Assembly: GCA_905480195.1 (NCBI GenBank)
Contig: CAJQPN010000020.1
Location: 124,001-188,000, forward strand
DNA: 64,000 nucleotides
Source of the DNA: an uncultured Acidimicrobiales bacterium
GTDB taxonomy: Bacteria; Actinomycetota; Acidimicrobiia; Acidimicrobiales; Aldehydirespiratoraceae
Reading direction: 5' to 3'
The notes under the pieces were generated by a model. That model did no database searches. It was not told where the DNA came from and saw nothing but the letters and a program-made list of their open reading frames with translations. Shown in pieces: positions 51,470-62,243 of the stretch (positions within the stretch are counted from its first letter, which is position 1; every line of letters begins with the position of its first letter). Made by a program: the position numbers and the translations under genes.

Positions 51470-52437
51470 CCGCAACCTCGCTCCGCCAACGTGGCCCGAA
51501 GCACCTGCTCTCGATGGCCGACCTCGATCGTGATGACATCGAACAGATCCTCAACCTCACCGAGTCGTTCGCCGAGGTGAGTGAGCGAAGCATCCCGCGT
51601 GTTCCGGCCCTCCGGGGAAAGACGATCGCCTGGCTGTTCTACGAGGACAGCACCCGCACCCGTCTCAGCTTCGAAACAGCAGCCAAGCGGCTCTTGGCCG
51701 ACACGATGAACTTCAGTGTCGGTAGCAGCTCGGTCAACAAGGGTGAGTCGCTGCGCGACACGGTCGAGACGATCGCCGCGATGGGAATCGATGGCATCGT
51801 CGTGCGACACGGCGCCGCCGGCACTCCTCGCCAGGTCAGCGAGTGGACTGACGCATCGGTCGTCAACGCCGGCGATGGCTGGCACCAGCATCCCACCCAG
51901 TCGCTGCTCGACCTCTACACCGCTCGCCAACACCTCGAAGATCTGGAAGGCAAGCACATCGCCATCGTCGGCGACATCAAGCACAGCCGGGTCGCTCGCA
52001 GCAATGCACTCGGCTTCTCGGCGATGGGCGCGAGGGTCACGCTTGTCGCCCCACCCACCCTGCTGCCATCGACGCTCGATGCCTGGCCGGTCGAGGTCAC
52101 GCACGATCTCGACGCCATCCTTGAAGAGCTCGACATCTGTTACCTGCTCCGAATGCAGCTCGAACGACAGGGGCAGGCCGTCGTGCCGAGTCTGCGGGAA
52201 TATCACACCGAATACGGGCTCACGAGCGCCCGAGCCGACCGGTTGCCGAACGATGCACTGATCATGCACCCCGGACCGATGAACCGGGGCGTCGAGATTG
52301 CCGGGGAGGTTGCTGACCGGCCTGCTGCGGTCATCACTGAACAAGTCGCCAATGGCGTCTCCGTGCGCATGGCGGTCCTCTTCCTGCTTCTCGGATCCGG
52401 ACTCGACGTCGTCGACGAGCAACGGGCGATCGCGTGA
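51466..52437 (+). CDS. pyrB: Aspartate carbamoyltransferase, catalytic chain
   Basis: 323 residues. The carbamoyl phosphate motif [13 protein letters not shown], the Lys loop [20 protein letters not shown] and MHPGPMNRG are intact. No pyrI regulatory chain is present, as expected in Actinobacteria. Start ATG 51466 in an ATGA overlap; stop overlaps pyrC (GTGA). Confidence 0.97.
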   Translation: MTATSLRQRGPKHLLSMADLDRDDIEQILNLTESFAEVSERSIPRVPALRGKTIAWLFYEDSTRTRLSFETAAKRLLADTMNFSVGSSSVNKGESLRDTVETIAAMGIDGIVVRHGAAGTPRQVSEWTDASVVNAGDGWHQHPTQSLLDLYTARQHLEDLEGKHIAIVGDIKHSRVARSNALGFSAMGARVTLVAPPTLLPSTLDAWPVEVTHDLDAILEELDICYLLRMQLERQGQAVVPSLREYHTEYGLTSARADRLPNDALIMHPGPMNRGVEIAGEVADRPAAVITEQVANGVSVRMAVLFLLLGSGLDVVDEQRAIA

Positions 52438-53732
52438 GTGCCGACCTCGCCATCACGAACGGCACAATTGTCGATGCCGACGGGATCCGTCGAGCAGACC
52501 TCCGAATCGAGAACGGCGTGGTCGTGGAGGTGGGCGAGAAGCTCGACGGTGACACCGTCATCGATGCTGATGGTCTTGTCGTCAGCCCCGGCTTCGTCGA
52601 CCTCCACACCCATCTTCGGGAGCCGGGCGATGAAGAGGCCGAGACGATCCAGACCGGGTCACGTGGCGCAGCGCTCGGTGGGTTCACCGCCTGCGTGGTC
52701 ATGCCAAACACCAACCCGGCGATCGACAGTCTCGCGGTCGTGCAGCAGGTCCTCGACGCCGCCTCCGACGCCCTCTGTGAGATCGTCCCGGCCGCTGCAA
52801 TGACGATTGCGCGGGCTGGCGAGCAACTTGCCCCGATGGCCGAACTTGTCCGGGCCGGTGTGCGTATCTTTACCGACGACGGCACAGGCCTCCAGAACGC
52901 CCGGCTGATGCGCACGGCGCTCGAATATGCAGGTGGGCTCAACCATCTGACCGATGGGTTCGACGTCGTCCTCGCCCAACATTGTGAGGTCGAATCGCTT
53001 GCCGCAGGCGGCGTGATGCACGAAGGCGAATGGTCGAGTGTCCTTGGTATGCCCGGGCAACCGGCCGAGGCCGAGGAACTCATGGTCATGCGCGACATCG
53101 CACTGGCACGGTTGACCGGTGGACGGGTGCACTTCCAGCACGTCTCGACCCGAGGCAGTGTGTCGATGATCAGGGCGGCCAAGGAAGCGGGTCTTGCGAT
53201 CACCGCTGAGGCAACCACTCATCACTTCACGCTGGATCACAGTGCCTGCCAGACATACGACCCTGCGTTCAAGGTGCACCCACCGCTTCGCACCGAAGAC
53301 GACATCGCGGCAGTCAAGGTCGGGCTGCTCGACGGGACCATCGATGCGATCGCCACCGATCATGCGCCGCATACCCGTCAGGCCAAGGAGCGCCCCTTTT
53401 TGTCGGCCCCGCCCGGCATGCTCGGCCTCGAAACGGCATTCGCAGTGGCGAACACCGAGCTAGGTGCCGACATCGAACAGTTGGTCCGGCTGTTGTCGGT
53501 CAATCCGGCGTACATCGCAGGGATAGACGATCGCCACGGCGGAAGGATCGAGGCAGGCCGGCCGGCCAACCTCACCGTCCTCGACCTTGACGAGGAGTGG
53601 ACGGTCACCGGCGCAGCGATGGCCAGTCGGAGCACGAACACGCCGTACGAGGGCCGCACGGTCCGCGGCAGGGTGCGGCACACGTTCTGGAACGGAGACC
53701 ACGTGGTCGACATGGGAGAAGCAACGCGGTGA
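52434..53732 (+). CDS. pyrC: Dihydroorotase
   Basis: 432-residue class I dihydroorotase. Metal-binding residues are in [24 protein letters not shown] and the catalytic Asp in [18 protein letters not shown] and [10 protein letters not shown] are family blocks. Active homologues often associate with aspartate transcarbamoylase, whose gene overlaps it here. GTG 52434. Confidence 0.97.
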   Translation: MSADLAITNGTIVDADGIRRADLRIENGVVVEVGEKLDGDTVIDADGLVVSPGFVDLHTHLREPGDEEAETIQTGSRGAALGGFTACVVMPNTNPAIDSLAVVQQVLDAASDALCEIVPAAAMTIARAGEQLAPMAELVRAGVRIFTDDGTGLQNARLMRTALEYAGGLNHLTDGFDVVLAQHCEVESLAAGGVMHEGEWSSVLGMPGQPAEAEELMVMRDIALARLTGGRVHFQHVSTRGSVSMIRAAKEAGLAITAEATTHHFTLDHSACQTYDPAFKVHPPLRTEDDIAAVKVGLLDGTIDAIATDHAPHTRQAKERPFLSAPPGMLGLETAFAVANTELGADIEQLVRLLSVNPAYIAGIDDRHGGRIEAGRPANLTVLDLDEEWTVTGAAMASRSTNTPYEGRTVRGRVRHTFWNGDHVVDMGEATR

Positions 53733-54823
53733 CCATCAAGGAGTATCACTTGGTCCTCGCCGATGGCGAGACCTTCGAGGGGGAAGGCATTGGTGCTGAC
53801 CTCGGCGAAAACGGTTTCGCCGCCGGTGAGGTGGTGTTCAACACCGTGCTATCGGGGTACCAAGAGGTCATCACCGACCCCTCCTACGCAGGCCAGATCA
53901 TCACCTTCACCTACCCCCACATCGGGAACTACGGCGTGAACGCCACCGACGACGAGGCCAGTCACCCGTTCTGCCGCGGTGTAGTCATTCGCGATCTCGC
54001 TCGCCGTCATAGCAATTGGCGCAGCGAAGAGCATCTCGACGACTTCCTGCGTCGCCACAGGTTGGCTGGCATCGCCGGGATCGACACCCGTCGTTTGACT
54101 CGTCACATTCGCGACAGCGGAGCGATGCCGGGTGCGTTCGGTCCTGCTGACCACGCGGCACTCCTGGGAGCAGCACAGGCTGAGGCCGGAACGGCTGGTG
54201 TCGATCTCGTGAGCCTGGTGACCACCAAAGAGGCCTATACCGTCGGGACCGGACCCCGAAAGATCGTGGCGTACGACTTCGGGGTGAAGACAACAATGCT
54301 GCGTCACCTTGGCGAGATCGGAACGGTCACCGTCGTTCCAGCACATACCTCCGCCGACGAGGTGATGGCGATGAACCCTGACGGCGTGTTCCTCTCGAAT
54401 GGTCCCGGCGATCCCGAAGAAGCCGGTCCGATCGTCGACGAATTGCCAAAGCTCTTTGGAAAGGTGCCGATCTTCGGCATCTGCCTCGGACATCAGGTCC
54501 TGTCACTCGCCCTCGGCGGCAAGACCTACAAGATGAAGTTCGGCCATCACGGCGGCAATGTTCCTGTGCAGGACTCCCGTACGGGCAAGGTCGAGATCAC
54601 GGCGCAGAATCACAATTTCGCCGTTGAAGCTGGCTCGGTTCCGAACGTGACCGAAACCCATGTCTGCCTCAACGACCAGGCACTCGAGGGCCTGATGCAT
54701 AACGAATACCCGGCCTTCAGCGTGCAGTACCACCCCGAGGCAGGGCCCGGTCCCCACGACTCCACGTACTTGTTCGAGGAGTTCGCAGCGCTGATGGACG
54801 ACTTCAATGGGAAGGCGGCCTGA
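53729..54823 (+). CDS. carA: Carbamoyl-phosphate synthase small (glutaminase) subunit
   Basis: 364 residues: N-terminal CPSase domain ([21 protein letters not shown] in outline, [16 protein letters not shown]) and class I glutaminase with nucleophile Cys in [10 protein letters not shown] and His-Glu in [12 protein letters not shown]. Supplies ammonia to CarB. GTG 53729 overlaps pyrC (GTGA). Confidence 0.97.
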   Translation: MTIKEYHLVLADGETFEGEGIGADLGENGFAAGEVVFNTVLSGYQEVITDPSYAGQIITFTYPHIGNYGVNATDDEASHPFCRGVVIRDLARRHSNWRSEEHLDDFLRRHRLAGIAGIDTRRLTRHIRDSGAMPGAFGPADHAALLGAAQAEAGTAGVDLVSLVTTKEAYTVGTGPRKIVAYDFGVKTTMLRHLGEIGTVTVVPAHTSADEVMAMNPDGVFLSNGPGDPEEAGPIVDELPKLFGKVPIFGICLGHQVLSLALGGKTYKMKFGHHGGNVPVQDSRTGKVEITAQNHNFAVEAGSVPNVTETHVCLNDQALEGLMHNEYPAFSVQYHPEAGPGPHDSTYLFEEFAALMDDFNGKAA

Positions 54824-54824
54824 G

Positions 54825-57800
54825 GTGCCAAAGCGGACCGACATCCACTCGATCCTCATCATCGGCTCCGGACCGATCGTGATCGGCCAAGCGTGCGAGT
54901 TCGACTACTCCGGAACGCAGGCATGCCGTGTGCTGAAAGAAGAGGGCTACCGGGTCATTCTCGCCAATTCGAACCCGGCGACGATCATGACCGACCCGAC
55001 CTTTGCGGACGCAACCTATGTCGAGCCGCTCGAGCTCTCGATTCTCGAGAAGATCATCGAGAAGGAACAGCCCGATGCCGTGTTGCCGACGCTCGGCGGT
55101 CAGACGGGTTTGAACCTGGCGATGGAACTGCAGGAGTCCGGTGTGCTCGACAAGCATGGTGTCGAACTCATCGGCGCCGACGCTGAGGCGATCGAGACGG
55201 CGGAGGACCGGGAGAAGTTCAAGATCGCCATGACCGAGATCGGCCTCGACTGCGCTCGGTCGGCCATTGCCCACACGCTGGACGAGGCGAGGACGGCAAT
55301 CGAACAGGTCGGACTTCCGGTCATCATTCGCCCCGCCTACATCCTCGGCGGTCGCGGTACCGGCATCGCCGAGACGATGGAGGAGTTCGAGCGCATGGCC
55401 AAGTACGGCCTCGACGCCAGCCCCATCTCGGAGATCCTGATCGAGGAATCGATCAAGGGGTGGAAGGAGTACGAACTCGAAGTGATGCGTGATCGCGCTG
55501 ACAATTGCGTGATCATCTGCTCGATCGAGAATCTCGACCCGATGGGCGTGCACACGGGCGACTCGATCACCGTCGCTCCGGCGCAGACACTGAGCGACGT
55601 CGAATATCAGAAGATGCGTGATGGCTCGTTCGCGTGCATCCGCCGCGTTGGCGTCGAGACCGGTGGCTCGAACGTCCAGTGGGCAGTTGATCCCGAAACC
55701 GGTCGCCAGATCGTGATCGAGATGAACCCGCGGGTCAGCCGTAGCTCGGCGTTGGCATCGAAGGCCACCGGCTTTCCGATCGCCAAGATCGCCGCAAAGC
55801 TTGCGGTCGGCTACACGCTCGACGAGATCCCAAATGACATCACCGAGAAGACGCCCGCCAGTTTCGAGCCGTCGATCGACTACGTGGTCACAAAGATCCC
55901 GCGGTGGGCGTTCGAGAAGTTCCCCGGAACGAGCGGCGTGCTCGGCACGTCGATGCAGTCGGTGGGCGAGGTCATGGCGATCGGGCGGACCTTCCCAGAA
56001 TCGCTGCAGAAAGCGCTTCGTTCACTCGAACAGGGCCGTCACGGACTCAATGCTGACCCAGGAGAGGTTGTCCTCGACGAGATCCCCACCGAAGAACTCA
56101 TGAAGATGGCCGCAATCGGCACTCCAGACCGTCCCTTCCAACTCGAGGCGCTGCTCCGCCGTGGGGTGAGCATTGATGAGGTATTCAAGGCGACAGCGGT
56201 GGATCCGTGGTTCCTCGATCAGATGTCGATGATCACCGAGGAGCGGGCCCACCTCGAAAACCTCTCCCTCGACACGATCACCAAGCGCGAGTGGAGGCGG
56301 GCGAAACAACTCGGATTCTCCGATCCCCAGCTTGCCTACTTGTGGAACAGGACTGAGGAAGAGGTGAGGGCGGCACGGTTGGCGGCTGGCGTGGTCACGA
56401 CGTTCAAGACGGTCGACACCTGCGCCGCCGAGTTCGAAGCGAGCACGCCCTACCACTACTCGACCTACGAGGACACCGACGAGGTGCGCGACGGCGACCG
56501 CGAGAAGGTCATCATCCTCGGTTCGGGCCCGAATCGCATCGGTCAGGGCATCGAGTTCGACTACTGCTGTGTGCATGCGAGCTTCTCGCTTCGCGATGCC
56601 GGCTACGAGACCATCATGGTCAACTGCAACCCCGAGACCGTGTCGACCGACTACGACACTTCCGACCGCTTGTACTTCGAACCGCTCACCTACGAAGACG
56701 TCATGGACATCATCGAGCGTGAACAGCCCAAGGGTGTGATCGTCAGCCTCGGTGGGCAGACCCCCTTGAAGCTCGCTGGCCGGCTGCCCAAGAACCTCGT
56801 GCTCGGTACGTCGCCGGAATCGATCGACTTGGCCGAAGACCGAGAGCAGTGGAATGCGATGTGTGCCCGCCTCGAGATTCCTCAGCCGGCTGGAGGCACC
56901 GCCGTCAACATCGACGAGGCGCTCGAGATCACCAGCAAGATCGGCTACCCCGCGCTTGTACGCCCGAGCTATGTGCTTGGTGGTCGAGCGATGGAGATCG
57001 TCTACGACGACGATCACCTTCGCCGTGCGATGGCCGAACTCGCCAGCTTCGGCAGTCTCGGGAAAGAGGGTGGCCTGTCGGCGGAACGCCCGGTGCTCGT
57101 CGACCGCTTTCTCGAAGACGCCACCGAGGTCGACGTCGATGCCCTCCGTGACCACACGGGTGAATCGGTGATCGGCGCAGTCATGGAGCACGTCGAGGAG
57201 GCTGGTGTGCACTCCGGTGACTCGGCCTGTTCGATCCCACCCACCAGTCTCGCAGCCGACACGATCGCTGTGATCGAGGACTACACCCACAAGATTGCCG
57301 ACGCCCTCGACGTGAAGGGCCTGATCAATGTGCAGTACGCCGTGAAAGGAAACCAGGTATTCGTTATCGAAGCGAACCCCCGGGCGAGCCGAACGGTGCC
57401 GTTCGTCGCCAAGGCAACTGGTGTTCCTCTCGCAAAGATTGCGAGCCGGATCATGGTCGGTGCCACGCTCGCCGAACTGCGTAACGAAGGCTTGATGCGG
57501 CCACCCGTGGAAGGCGATCATGTCGCCGTCAAGGAGGCGGTGCTGCCATTCAACCGGTTCCCTGAGGCCGATGCGGTGTTAGGGCCGGAGATGCGATCGA
57601 CCGGCGAGGTCATGGGTATCGACCTCACGCCAGGCCTTGCGTTCGTGAAGTCGCAGTTGGCGGCCGGTTTGCGTCTTCCCGACGATGGCATGGTGTTCAT
57701 GTCGCTTGCTGATCGCGACAAAGACATTGGTACCGAAGCAGCGCAGATCTTCACCGAACTCGGCTTTACCATTGCTGCGACAAGCGGCACGGCGGCGGCA

Positions 57801-58127
57801 ATACGCGCTGCCGGTATCGATGTCGCTGTCGAGGTCGCCAAGCTTGGGGACGACGACGGAGAGAATGCGGTCGATCTGATCGAACGTGGCGACGTGAAAC
57901 TTGTCGTCAACTCGCCGAGGGGTCGCGGGCCTCGCGCCGACGGCGATCACATTCGGTCGGCGGCAGGAATGGAAAGTGTCCCGCTGCTCACCACGGGCAA
58001 GGCGGCTCTGGCTGCGGCCAAAGGCCTTCGCGATTGGAAGGCCCACCGGCTCGCGGTGCGTAGCTTGCAGGAGTACCACGCCGGCGTGGGTACCGATGCA
58101 CTCGTGGCGAGCGAGGATGACAACTGA
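54825..58127 (+). CDS. carB: Carbamoyl-phosphate synthase large subunit
   Basis: 1100 residues, two homologous ATP-grasp halves. Half one: [56 protein letters not shown]. Half two from about residue 565: [57 protein letters not shown]. The C-terminal MGS-like allosteric domain (about 950-1100) ends the protein. GTG 54825 gives the family start [12 protein letters not shown]; an ATG six codons upstream overlaps carA. Two Ala residues of signature loops are Ser (GSGP), a minor variation. Confidence 0.97.
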   Translation: MPKRTDIHSILIIGSGPIVIGQACEFDYSGTQACRVLKEEGYRVILANSNPATIMTDPTFADATYVEPLELSILEKIIEKEQPDAVLPTLGGQTGLNLAMELQESGVLDKHGVELIGADAEAIETAEDREKFKIAMTEIGLDCARSAIAHTLDEARTAIEQVGLPVIIRPAYILGGRGTGIAETMEEFERMAKYGLDASPISEILIEESIKGWKEYELEVMRDRADNCVIICSIENLDPMGVHTGDSITVAPAQTLSDVEYQKMRDGSFACIRRVGVETGGSNVQWAVDPETGRQIVIEMNPRVSRSSALASKATGFPIAKIAAKLAVGYTLDEIPNDITEKTPASFEPSIDYVVTKIPRWAFEKFPGTSGVLGTSMQSVGEVMAIGRTFPESLQKALRSLEQGRHGLNADPGEVVLDEIPTEELMKMAAIGTPDRPFQLEALLRRGVSIDEVFKATAVDPWFLDQMSMITEERAHLENLSLDTITKREWRRAKQLGFSDPQLAYLWNRTEEEVRAARLAAGVVTTFKTVDTCAAEFEASTPYHYSTYEDTDEVRDGDREKVIILGSGPNRIGQGIEFDYCCVHASFSLRDAGYETIMVNCNPETVSTDYDTSDRLYFEPLTYEDVMDIIEREQPKGVIVSLGGQTPLKLAGRLPKNLVLGTSPESIDLAEDREQWNAMCARLEIPQPAGGTAVNIDEALEITSKIGYPALVRPSYVLGGRAMEIVYDDDHLRRAMAELASFGSLGKEGGLSAERPVLVDRFLEDATEVDVDALRDHTGESVIGAVMEHVEEAGVHSGDSACSIPPTSLAADTIAVIEDYTHKIADALDVKGLINVQYAVKGNQVFVIEANPRASRTVPFVAKATGVPLAKIASRIMVGATLAELRNEGLMRPPVEGDHVAVKEAVLPFNRFPEADAVLGPEMRSTGEVMGIDLTPGLAFVKSQLAAGLRLPDDGMVFMSLADRDKDIGTEAAQIFTELGFTIAATSGTAAAIRAAGIDVAVEVAKLGDDDGENAVDLIERGDVKLVVNSPRGRGPRADGDHIRSAAGMESVPLLTTGKAALAAAKGLRDWKAHRLAVRSLQEYHAGVGTDALVASEDDN

Positions 58128-59038
58128 TGGATCTTTCGACGTTCGTCGGATCGGTCGGGTTACGGGCCCCGGTGATGACGGCGTCAGGAACCGCCGGTCA
58201 TGGCGCCGAGTTCGCGAATTACCTTGATCCGGCGGCACTCGGTGCCGTCGTGGTCAAGTCGATGAAGTCCGAATCGTGGGCCGGTAACCCTGCGCCACGC
58301 GTGCATCCGACCGCTGCAGGCATGATCAACAGCGTCGGTTTGCAGGGAAAGGGCGTTTCGCACTGGCTTGAGCATGAGCTTCCTGCCCTGATCGCCACCG
58401 GAGCGACCGTCGTCGCCTCGATCTGGGGGAGCAGCGTCGACGACTATGCCCGCGCCGCGTCAGCGCTCGCTGATGCTCCTTCTGAAGTTGTCGCCGTCGA
58501 GGTAAACGTGTCGTGCCCGAATCTCGAAGACCGCGGCTCGATGTTTGCGCACAGCCGCAGTGCCACCGCCGAGGCAATTGGGGCGACTGCGGCGTGCAAT
58601 CGGCCGAGATGGGCAAAGCTCAGCCCGAATGCGGCTGACCTGCCAGAGATCGCTGAGGCTGCCCACGGGGCTGGAGCCGAGGCCGTGGTCCTCACCAACA
58701 CGCTGCTCGGCATGGTGATTGATGTCGACTCTCGTCGCCCCGTCTTGGGGGCCAAGAAGGGTGGCTTGTCGGGTGCAGCGATACACCCGGTGGCAGTGCG
58801 AGCGGTGTACGACGTGCACGAAGCGCTCCCGGCGATCCCAATTGTCGGCGTCGGTGGAACATCGACTGGCACCGATGTCGTAGAGTTCCTGCTCGCCGGG
58901 GCCTCTGCGGTCGAGGTTGGTACGGCGACGTTCGCTGATCCTCGGGCTCCCCGTCGGATCCTGGCGGAGTTTGAAAAGTGGTGCGAACGGCACGGTGTCG
59001 AAGCCGTGACAGAACTGATCGGAGGAGCCCATGACTGA
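58127..59038 (+). CDS. pyrD: Dihydroorotate dehydrogenase, class 1B-type catalytic subunit
   Basis: 303 residues. The class 1 catalytic Cys is in EVNVSCPNL (class 2 has Ser), and PVMTASGTAGHGAEFANYL, GAVVVKSMK, GNPAPRVHPTAAGMINSVGLQ resemble class 1B enzymes. Class 1B normally needs the iron-sulfur/FAD subunit PyrK, which is absent here: carB and pyrF flank the gene directly. The electron acceptor is therefore open. ATG 58127 shares one base with the carB stop. Confidence 0.93.
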   Translation: MDLSTFVGSVGLRAPVMTASGTAGHGAEFANYLDPAALGAVVVKSMKSESWAGNPAPRVHPTAAGMINSVGLQGKGVSHWLEHELPALIATGATVVASIWGSSVDDYARAASALADAPSEVVAVEVNVSCPNLEDRGSMFAHSRSATAEAIGATAACNRPRWAKLSPNAADLPEIAEAAHGAGAEAVVLTNTLLGMVIDVDSRRPVLGAKKGGLSGAAIHPVAVRAVYDVHEALPAIPIVGVGGTSTGTDVVEFLLAGASAVEVGTATFADPRAPRRILAEFEKWCERHGVEAVTELIGGAHD

Positions 59039-59738
59039 GTTCGAGATCGACCCTGCGGTCAGGGAGCGACTTGCGCTGGCACTCGACGTCGACGACCTGG
59101 TTGCGGCGATCCGTATCGGGCGGCAGATGAAGGAGTATTTCTCCGTTGCGAAGATCGGCCTGGAGTTGTACTCCGCTGCCGGTCCGGAAGCGGTCGGTGC
59201 CATCGCCGAACTCGGCTACTCGATCTTCCTCGACCTGAAGCTGCATGACATCCCGACCACGGTGGGGAAGGCAGCACGCGTGCTCGGGGCCCTCGGGGTG
59301 CAGTACCTCACCATGCACGCTCACGGCGGGGTCGAGATGTTGCAGGCAGGTGTCGAGGGCCTTGAGGAAGGTGCCCGCAACGCTGGCCTCGCCGAACCGA
59401 AGTCGCTCGCCATCACCGTGCTCACCAGCGACGGTGATGCGCCGGCCCACGTGATGCCGAAGCGGGTCATGGTCGCCGCTGAGGCCGGGTGTTCGGGGAT
59501 TGTGTGCGCCGTCGGCGATCTCGAAGAGGCATACCACTACGCGCCCCGACTCCTGCGGGTAACGCCTGGTATCCGACTCGCGGGCGGAAGGACCGACGAT
59601 CAAGCCCGAGCTGCATCGCCCGGCGCTGCGCTCGCAGGGGGCTCCGATCTGCTCGTGATCGGACGCGCCGTGACCCAGACCGACAACCCGATCACGGCGG
59701 CACAGCAGATCTACGAGTCCGCCGTTATCGCGGACTGA
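59031..59738 (+). CDS. pyrF: Orotidine 5'-phosphate decarboxylase
   Basis: 235 residues, the short E. coli/Bacillus-type enzyme. The catalytic DxKxxD array is in IFLDLKLHDIPTTV; LALDVDD binds at the N-terminus, TPGIRLAGG and VIGRAVTQTDNP bind phosphate. Mycobacterial PyrF is of the other, longer subtype, so this operon end differs from that lineage. GGAGGAG before ATG 59031 lies inside pyrD, which it overlaps by 8 bases. Confidence 0.95.
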   Translation: MTEFEIDPAVRERLALALDVDDLVAAIRIGRQMKEYFSVAKIGLELYSAAGPEAVGAIAELGYSIFLDLKLHDIPTTVGKAARVLGALGVQYLTMHAHGGVEMLQAGVEGLEEGARNAGLAEPKSLAITVLTSDGDAPAHVMPKRVMVAAEAGCSGIVCAVGDLEEAYHYAPRLLRVTPGIRLAGGRTDDQARAASPGAALAGGSDLLVIGRAVTQTDNPITAAQQIYESAVIAD

Positions 59739-59747
59739 CCATCCCGC

Positions 59748-59753
59748 TAGGGT
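59748..59753 (+). promoter_or_regulatory. -10-like element of mihF (leaderless type)
   Basis: TAGGGT ends 7 bases before ATG 59761; a weak -35, TTATCG (59725-59730), is 17 bases upstream. Confidence 0.5.
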
Positions 59754-59760
59754 CTCGGCC

Positions 59761-60075
59761 ATGGCGATCCCACCCATACTCAGTGACGAGGCGCGTCAGG
59801 CTGCACTAGCCAAGGCAGCCGAGGCACGGCGCGTTCGCGCCGATGCCAAACAGCGTTTGAAGGAAGGCCAGCTCTCGTTCGCGGAGCTGCTCGATGCCGC
59901 GGAGACCGACGACATTCTCAACAACACCAAGATCCTCACGATTCTTGAGTCGCTGCCCGGCGTCGGCAAAGTGAAGGCCCGCCGCACGATGGAAGCGATC
60001 GGCATTGCCGAGAGCCGCCGGATCCGTGGGCTCGGTGACAACCAGCGACGCAGGCTGCTGGCTGCTTTTGGTTGA
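59761..60075 (+). CDS. mihF: Integration host factor, actinobacterial type
   Basis: 104 residues: a long N-terminal helix (LAKAAEARRVRADAKQRLKEG) and a helix-two-turn-helix/HhH-like DNA-binding part around LESLPGVGKVKARRTME and SRRIRGLGDNQRRRLL. Actinobacterial nucleoid protein, first known as the mycobacterial co-factor for L5 phage integration. Position before gmk and rpoZ is the conserved one. Confidence 0.96.
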   Translation: MAIPPILSDEARQAALAKAAEARRVRADAKQRLKEGQLSFAELLDAAETDDILNNTKILTILESLPGVGKVKARRTMEAIGIAESRRIRGLGDNQRRRLLAAFG

Positions 60076-60076
60076 C

Positions 60077-60658
60077 ATGACCGATCTCGTCGACCGGCTG
60101 ATCATCGTGATCTCCGGCCCTGGAGGAGTTGGCAAGGGAACGATTGTCGATCGGCTACTCGATCGCGATCCGAAGTTGTGGCTTTCGCAGAGCTGGACCA
60201 CGCGAGCTCGTCGCCCTGGTGAGGCGGCCGGGGCCTACCATTTCACCGACCCCGAGCAGTTCCGCGCCCATGTCGCAGCTGGAGGCTTCCTCGAGTGGGT
60301 TGAGTTTCTCGACTACCTGCAGGGCACGCCCGTGCCGACCCCACCGGACGGGCACGACGTCGTGTTCGAGATCGATGTGCATGGCGCCCATCAGATCAGC
60401 GAGCACTACGCCGACGCGCTGCTCCTGTTCGTGGTTGCTCCCTCCGTTGCTGCCCAAGAGGAGCGGCTGCGGGGGAGAGGCGACCCTGCGGAGAAGATTG
60501 AGGCTCGTCTTGCGAAGGCCGCAGAGGAGACCGCGATGGCGTCTGAAATCGGCATGCAGTTCGTGGTCAATGACGATCTCGAGCGGGCGATTTCTGAGAT
60601 CGAGGAGCTGATCGAGGCCACCCGCCGGTCGCGCCGGTCCCGGGATCTAGGCTGGTAG
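60077..60658 (+). CDS. gmk: Guanylate kinase
   Basis: 193 residues, GMP to GDP. P-loop SGPGGVGKGT, the GMP-binding TTRARRPGEAAGAYHF and GGFLEWVEFLDYLQGTP, and the lid region RLRGRGDPAEKIEARL are visible. ATG 60077 follows the mihF stop by 1 base; longer starts inside mihF add a non-family extension. Confidence 0.96.
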   Translation: MTDLVDRLIIVISGPGGVGKGTIVDRLLDRDPKLWLSQSWTTRARRPGEAAGAYHFTDPEQFRAHVAAGGFLEWVEFLDYLQGTPVPTPPDGHDVVFEIDVHGAHQISEHYADALLLFVVAPSVAAQEERLRGRGDPAEKIEARLAKAAEETAMASEIGMQFVVNDDLERAISEIEELIEATRRSRRSRDLGW

Positions 60659-60661
60659 CCT
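60656..60661 (+). promoter_or_regulatory. -10-like element upstream of rpoZ
   Basis: TAGCCT starts on the gmk stop codon and lies 30 bases before ATG 60692, so this transcript would have a short leader; a GGAG 8 bases before the ATG serves as ribosome site. Confidence 0.3.
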
Positions 60662-60691
60662 AACCGTTCCGCTGACGCAACGGAGACCCTG

Positions 60692-61018
60692 ATGGCCCAC
60701 GGCTACGACACCATGATGAACCCCTCGATTGAGGAACTCCTGGAGGAGACTGGTTCGAAGTTCCGCCTCGTTTCGCTCTCGGCGATGCGTTCGCGAGAAA
60801 TTACCAATTACCACGGTGGACTCGGCCAAGGTGCCGGATCCGACGTTCCGCCTCAGGTCACTAGCACTGCAGCGAAGCCGTTGTCGATCGCCTTCGAGGA
60901 GATCGCAGCCGAGAAGATCATTTCGGTTGAAATCGACCCCGAAGCCGAGGCCGAGGCGGCGTTGCTTGCTGCTGCGGAGGCTGCCGCTGCGGCCGAGCTC
61001 GGTGACGACTCGGCCTGA
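60692..61018 (+). CDS. rpoZ: DNA-directed RNA polymerase subunit omega
   Basis: 108 residues. NPSIEELLEETGSKFRLVSLSAMRSREITNYH is the omega core (quoted in outline), followed by KPLSIAFEEIAAEKI; the last 30 residues are an Ala/Glu-rich tail. Omega helps fold and hold beta-prime. Sits between gmk and coaBC as usual. Confidence 0.94.
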   Translation: MAHGYDTMMNPSIEELLEETGSKFRLVSLSAMRSREITNYHGGLGQGAGSDVPPQVTSTAAKPLSIAFEEIAAEKIISVEIDPEAEAEAALLAAAEAAAAAELGDDSA

Positions 61019-61031
61019 CCCGGTCACGTTG

Positions 61032-62225
61032 ATGGGCACGCTCGCCGGGAAACGCATTGTTCTTGGCGTCACCGGTGGAATCGCGGCATACAAGGCGGTG
61101 GAGGTCTGTCGGCGGCTGGTCGACGCAGGTGCGCACGTGCAGCCGGTCATGACCGATGGCGCGCTCAAGATGGTCGGCGCCACCACGTTCTCCGCGCTGG
61201 CCAGTGAGACGGTCCGGACCTCGTTGTTTGGCGATCCAGAGAGTCCGATCCCTCATACCCAGATGGGGCAGGCCGCCGATCTCGTTCTCGTTTGTCCGGC
61301 GACTGCTCGGATCATCTCCGATATTCGGACCGGTCGCTCCGCCGACCTTTTGACGAGCACGATTCTTGCGACCCGCGCCCCTGTCGTCGTGTGTCCTGCG
61401 ATGCACACCGAGATGTGGGAACAGCCTGCAGTGCAGGAGAACCTCGAGGTGCTCGAGCAGCGCGGTGTGCTGATCGTGCCTCCCGAGAGTGGCCGCCTTG
61501 CAGGCGGCGACCTCGGTCACGGACGACTGGCCGAACCCGCCACGGTGGTCGCCCACGTCGAGCGTGCCCTCACCGAACAAGATCTGCTTGGTCGTCACGT
61601 GCTCGTCACGGCTGGTGGAACGCGTGAGCCCATCGATCCCGTTCGTGTCATCAGCAACAGGTCTACCGGCAAGCAGGGATACGCATTCGCCGAAGAAGCA
61701 TGGTTCCGAGGCGCCCAAGTCACCCTCGTCACCACGGTAGAGACACCTGAGCCGGTCGGGGTCCGTCGCGTCAACGTGCAGACGGCTGCCGACATGCAGC
61801 GGGCAGTCGAGTCCGTCGACGATGCTGACATCATCGTGATGGCTGCTGCGGTCGCCGACTTCCGGCCGGCTGATCCGGCCGAGCACAAGCTCAAGAAGAC
61901 CGACGGCATCGTGCCCCAGATCCTGCTCGAGAAGACGCACGATTTCCTCGTCGACCTCGGCGAGAAGAAGCCCGATGGTCAGGTCCTGATCGGTTTTGCA
62001 GCCGAGACCGACGATCTCGTCGACAATGCCAAGGCCAAGCTCGCGCGCAAGAAGCTCGACCTGATCGTTGCGAATGACGTCACGCAACCAGGCGTCGGCT
62101 TCGGGCACGACACCAACGAGGTCCTCATCATCGATGCCAATGGCAGCTGTGAACATGTCCCTCTCACCGACAAGCGCGACATTGCCCGGCGCGTGCTAGA
62201 CACCGCAGCGAACAAGCTCGGCTGA
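61032..62225 (+). CDS. coaBC: Phosphopantothenoylcysteine decarboxylase/synthetase with altered decarboxylase site
   Basis: 397-residue fusion of CoaC (about 1-185, FMN decarboxylase) and CoaB (about 190-397, CTP-dependent ligase) of coenzyme A synthesis. LGVTGGIAAYKA, His75 in PIPHTQMGQAADL and PAT in VCPATAR are standard. Asn125 of the PAMNxxMW motif is His (CPAMHTEMW), and the flap Cys158 is Gly (SGRLAGGDLGHGR); numbering happens to match E. coli. CoaB shows TAGGTREPIDPVRVISNRSTG, AAAVADFRP and KLKKTDG. Mycobacterial proteins may share the His, as I recall, so this could be a lineage trait. ATG 61032 fits the family start. Confidence 0.94.
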   Translation: MGTLAGKRIVLGVTGGIAAYKAVEVCRRLVDAGAHVQPVMTDGALKMVGATTFSALASETVRTSLFGDPESPIPHTQMGQAADLVLVCPATARIISDIRTGRSADLLTSTILATRAPVVVCPAMHTEMWEQPAVQENLEVLEQRGVLIVPPESGRLAGGDLGHGRLAEPATVVAHVERALTEQDLLGRHVLVTAGGTREPIDPVRVISNRSTGKQGYAFAEEAWFRGAQVTLVTTVETPEPVGVRRVNVQTAADMQRAVESVDDADIIVMAAAVADFRPADPAEHKLKKTDGIVPQILLEKTHDFLVDLGEKKPDGQVLIGFAAETDDLVDNAKAKLARKKLDLIVANDVTQPGVGFGHDTNEVLIIDANGSCEHVPLTDKRDIARRVLDTAANKLG

Positions 62226-62243
62226 CCACCCAGGAGCACAGCA

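Noticed and set aside
56022-57521. 499-codon minus-strand frame inside carB
   Set aside because: carB is continuous and conserved through this interval.
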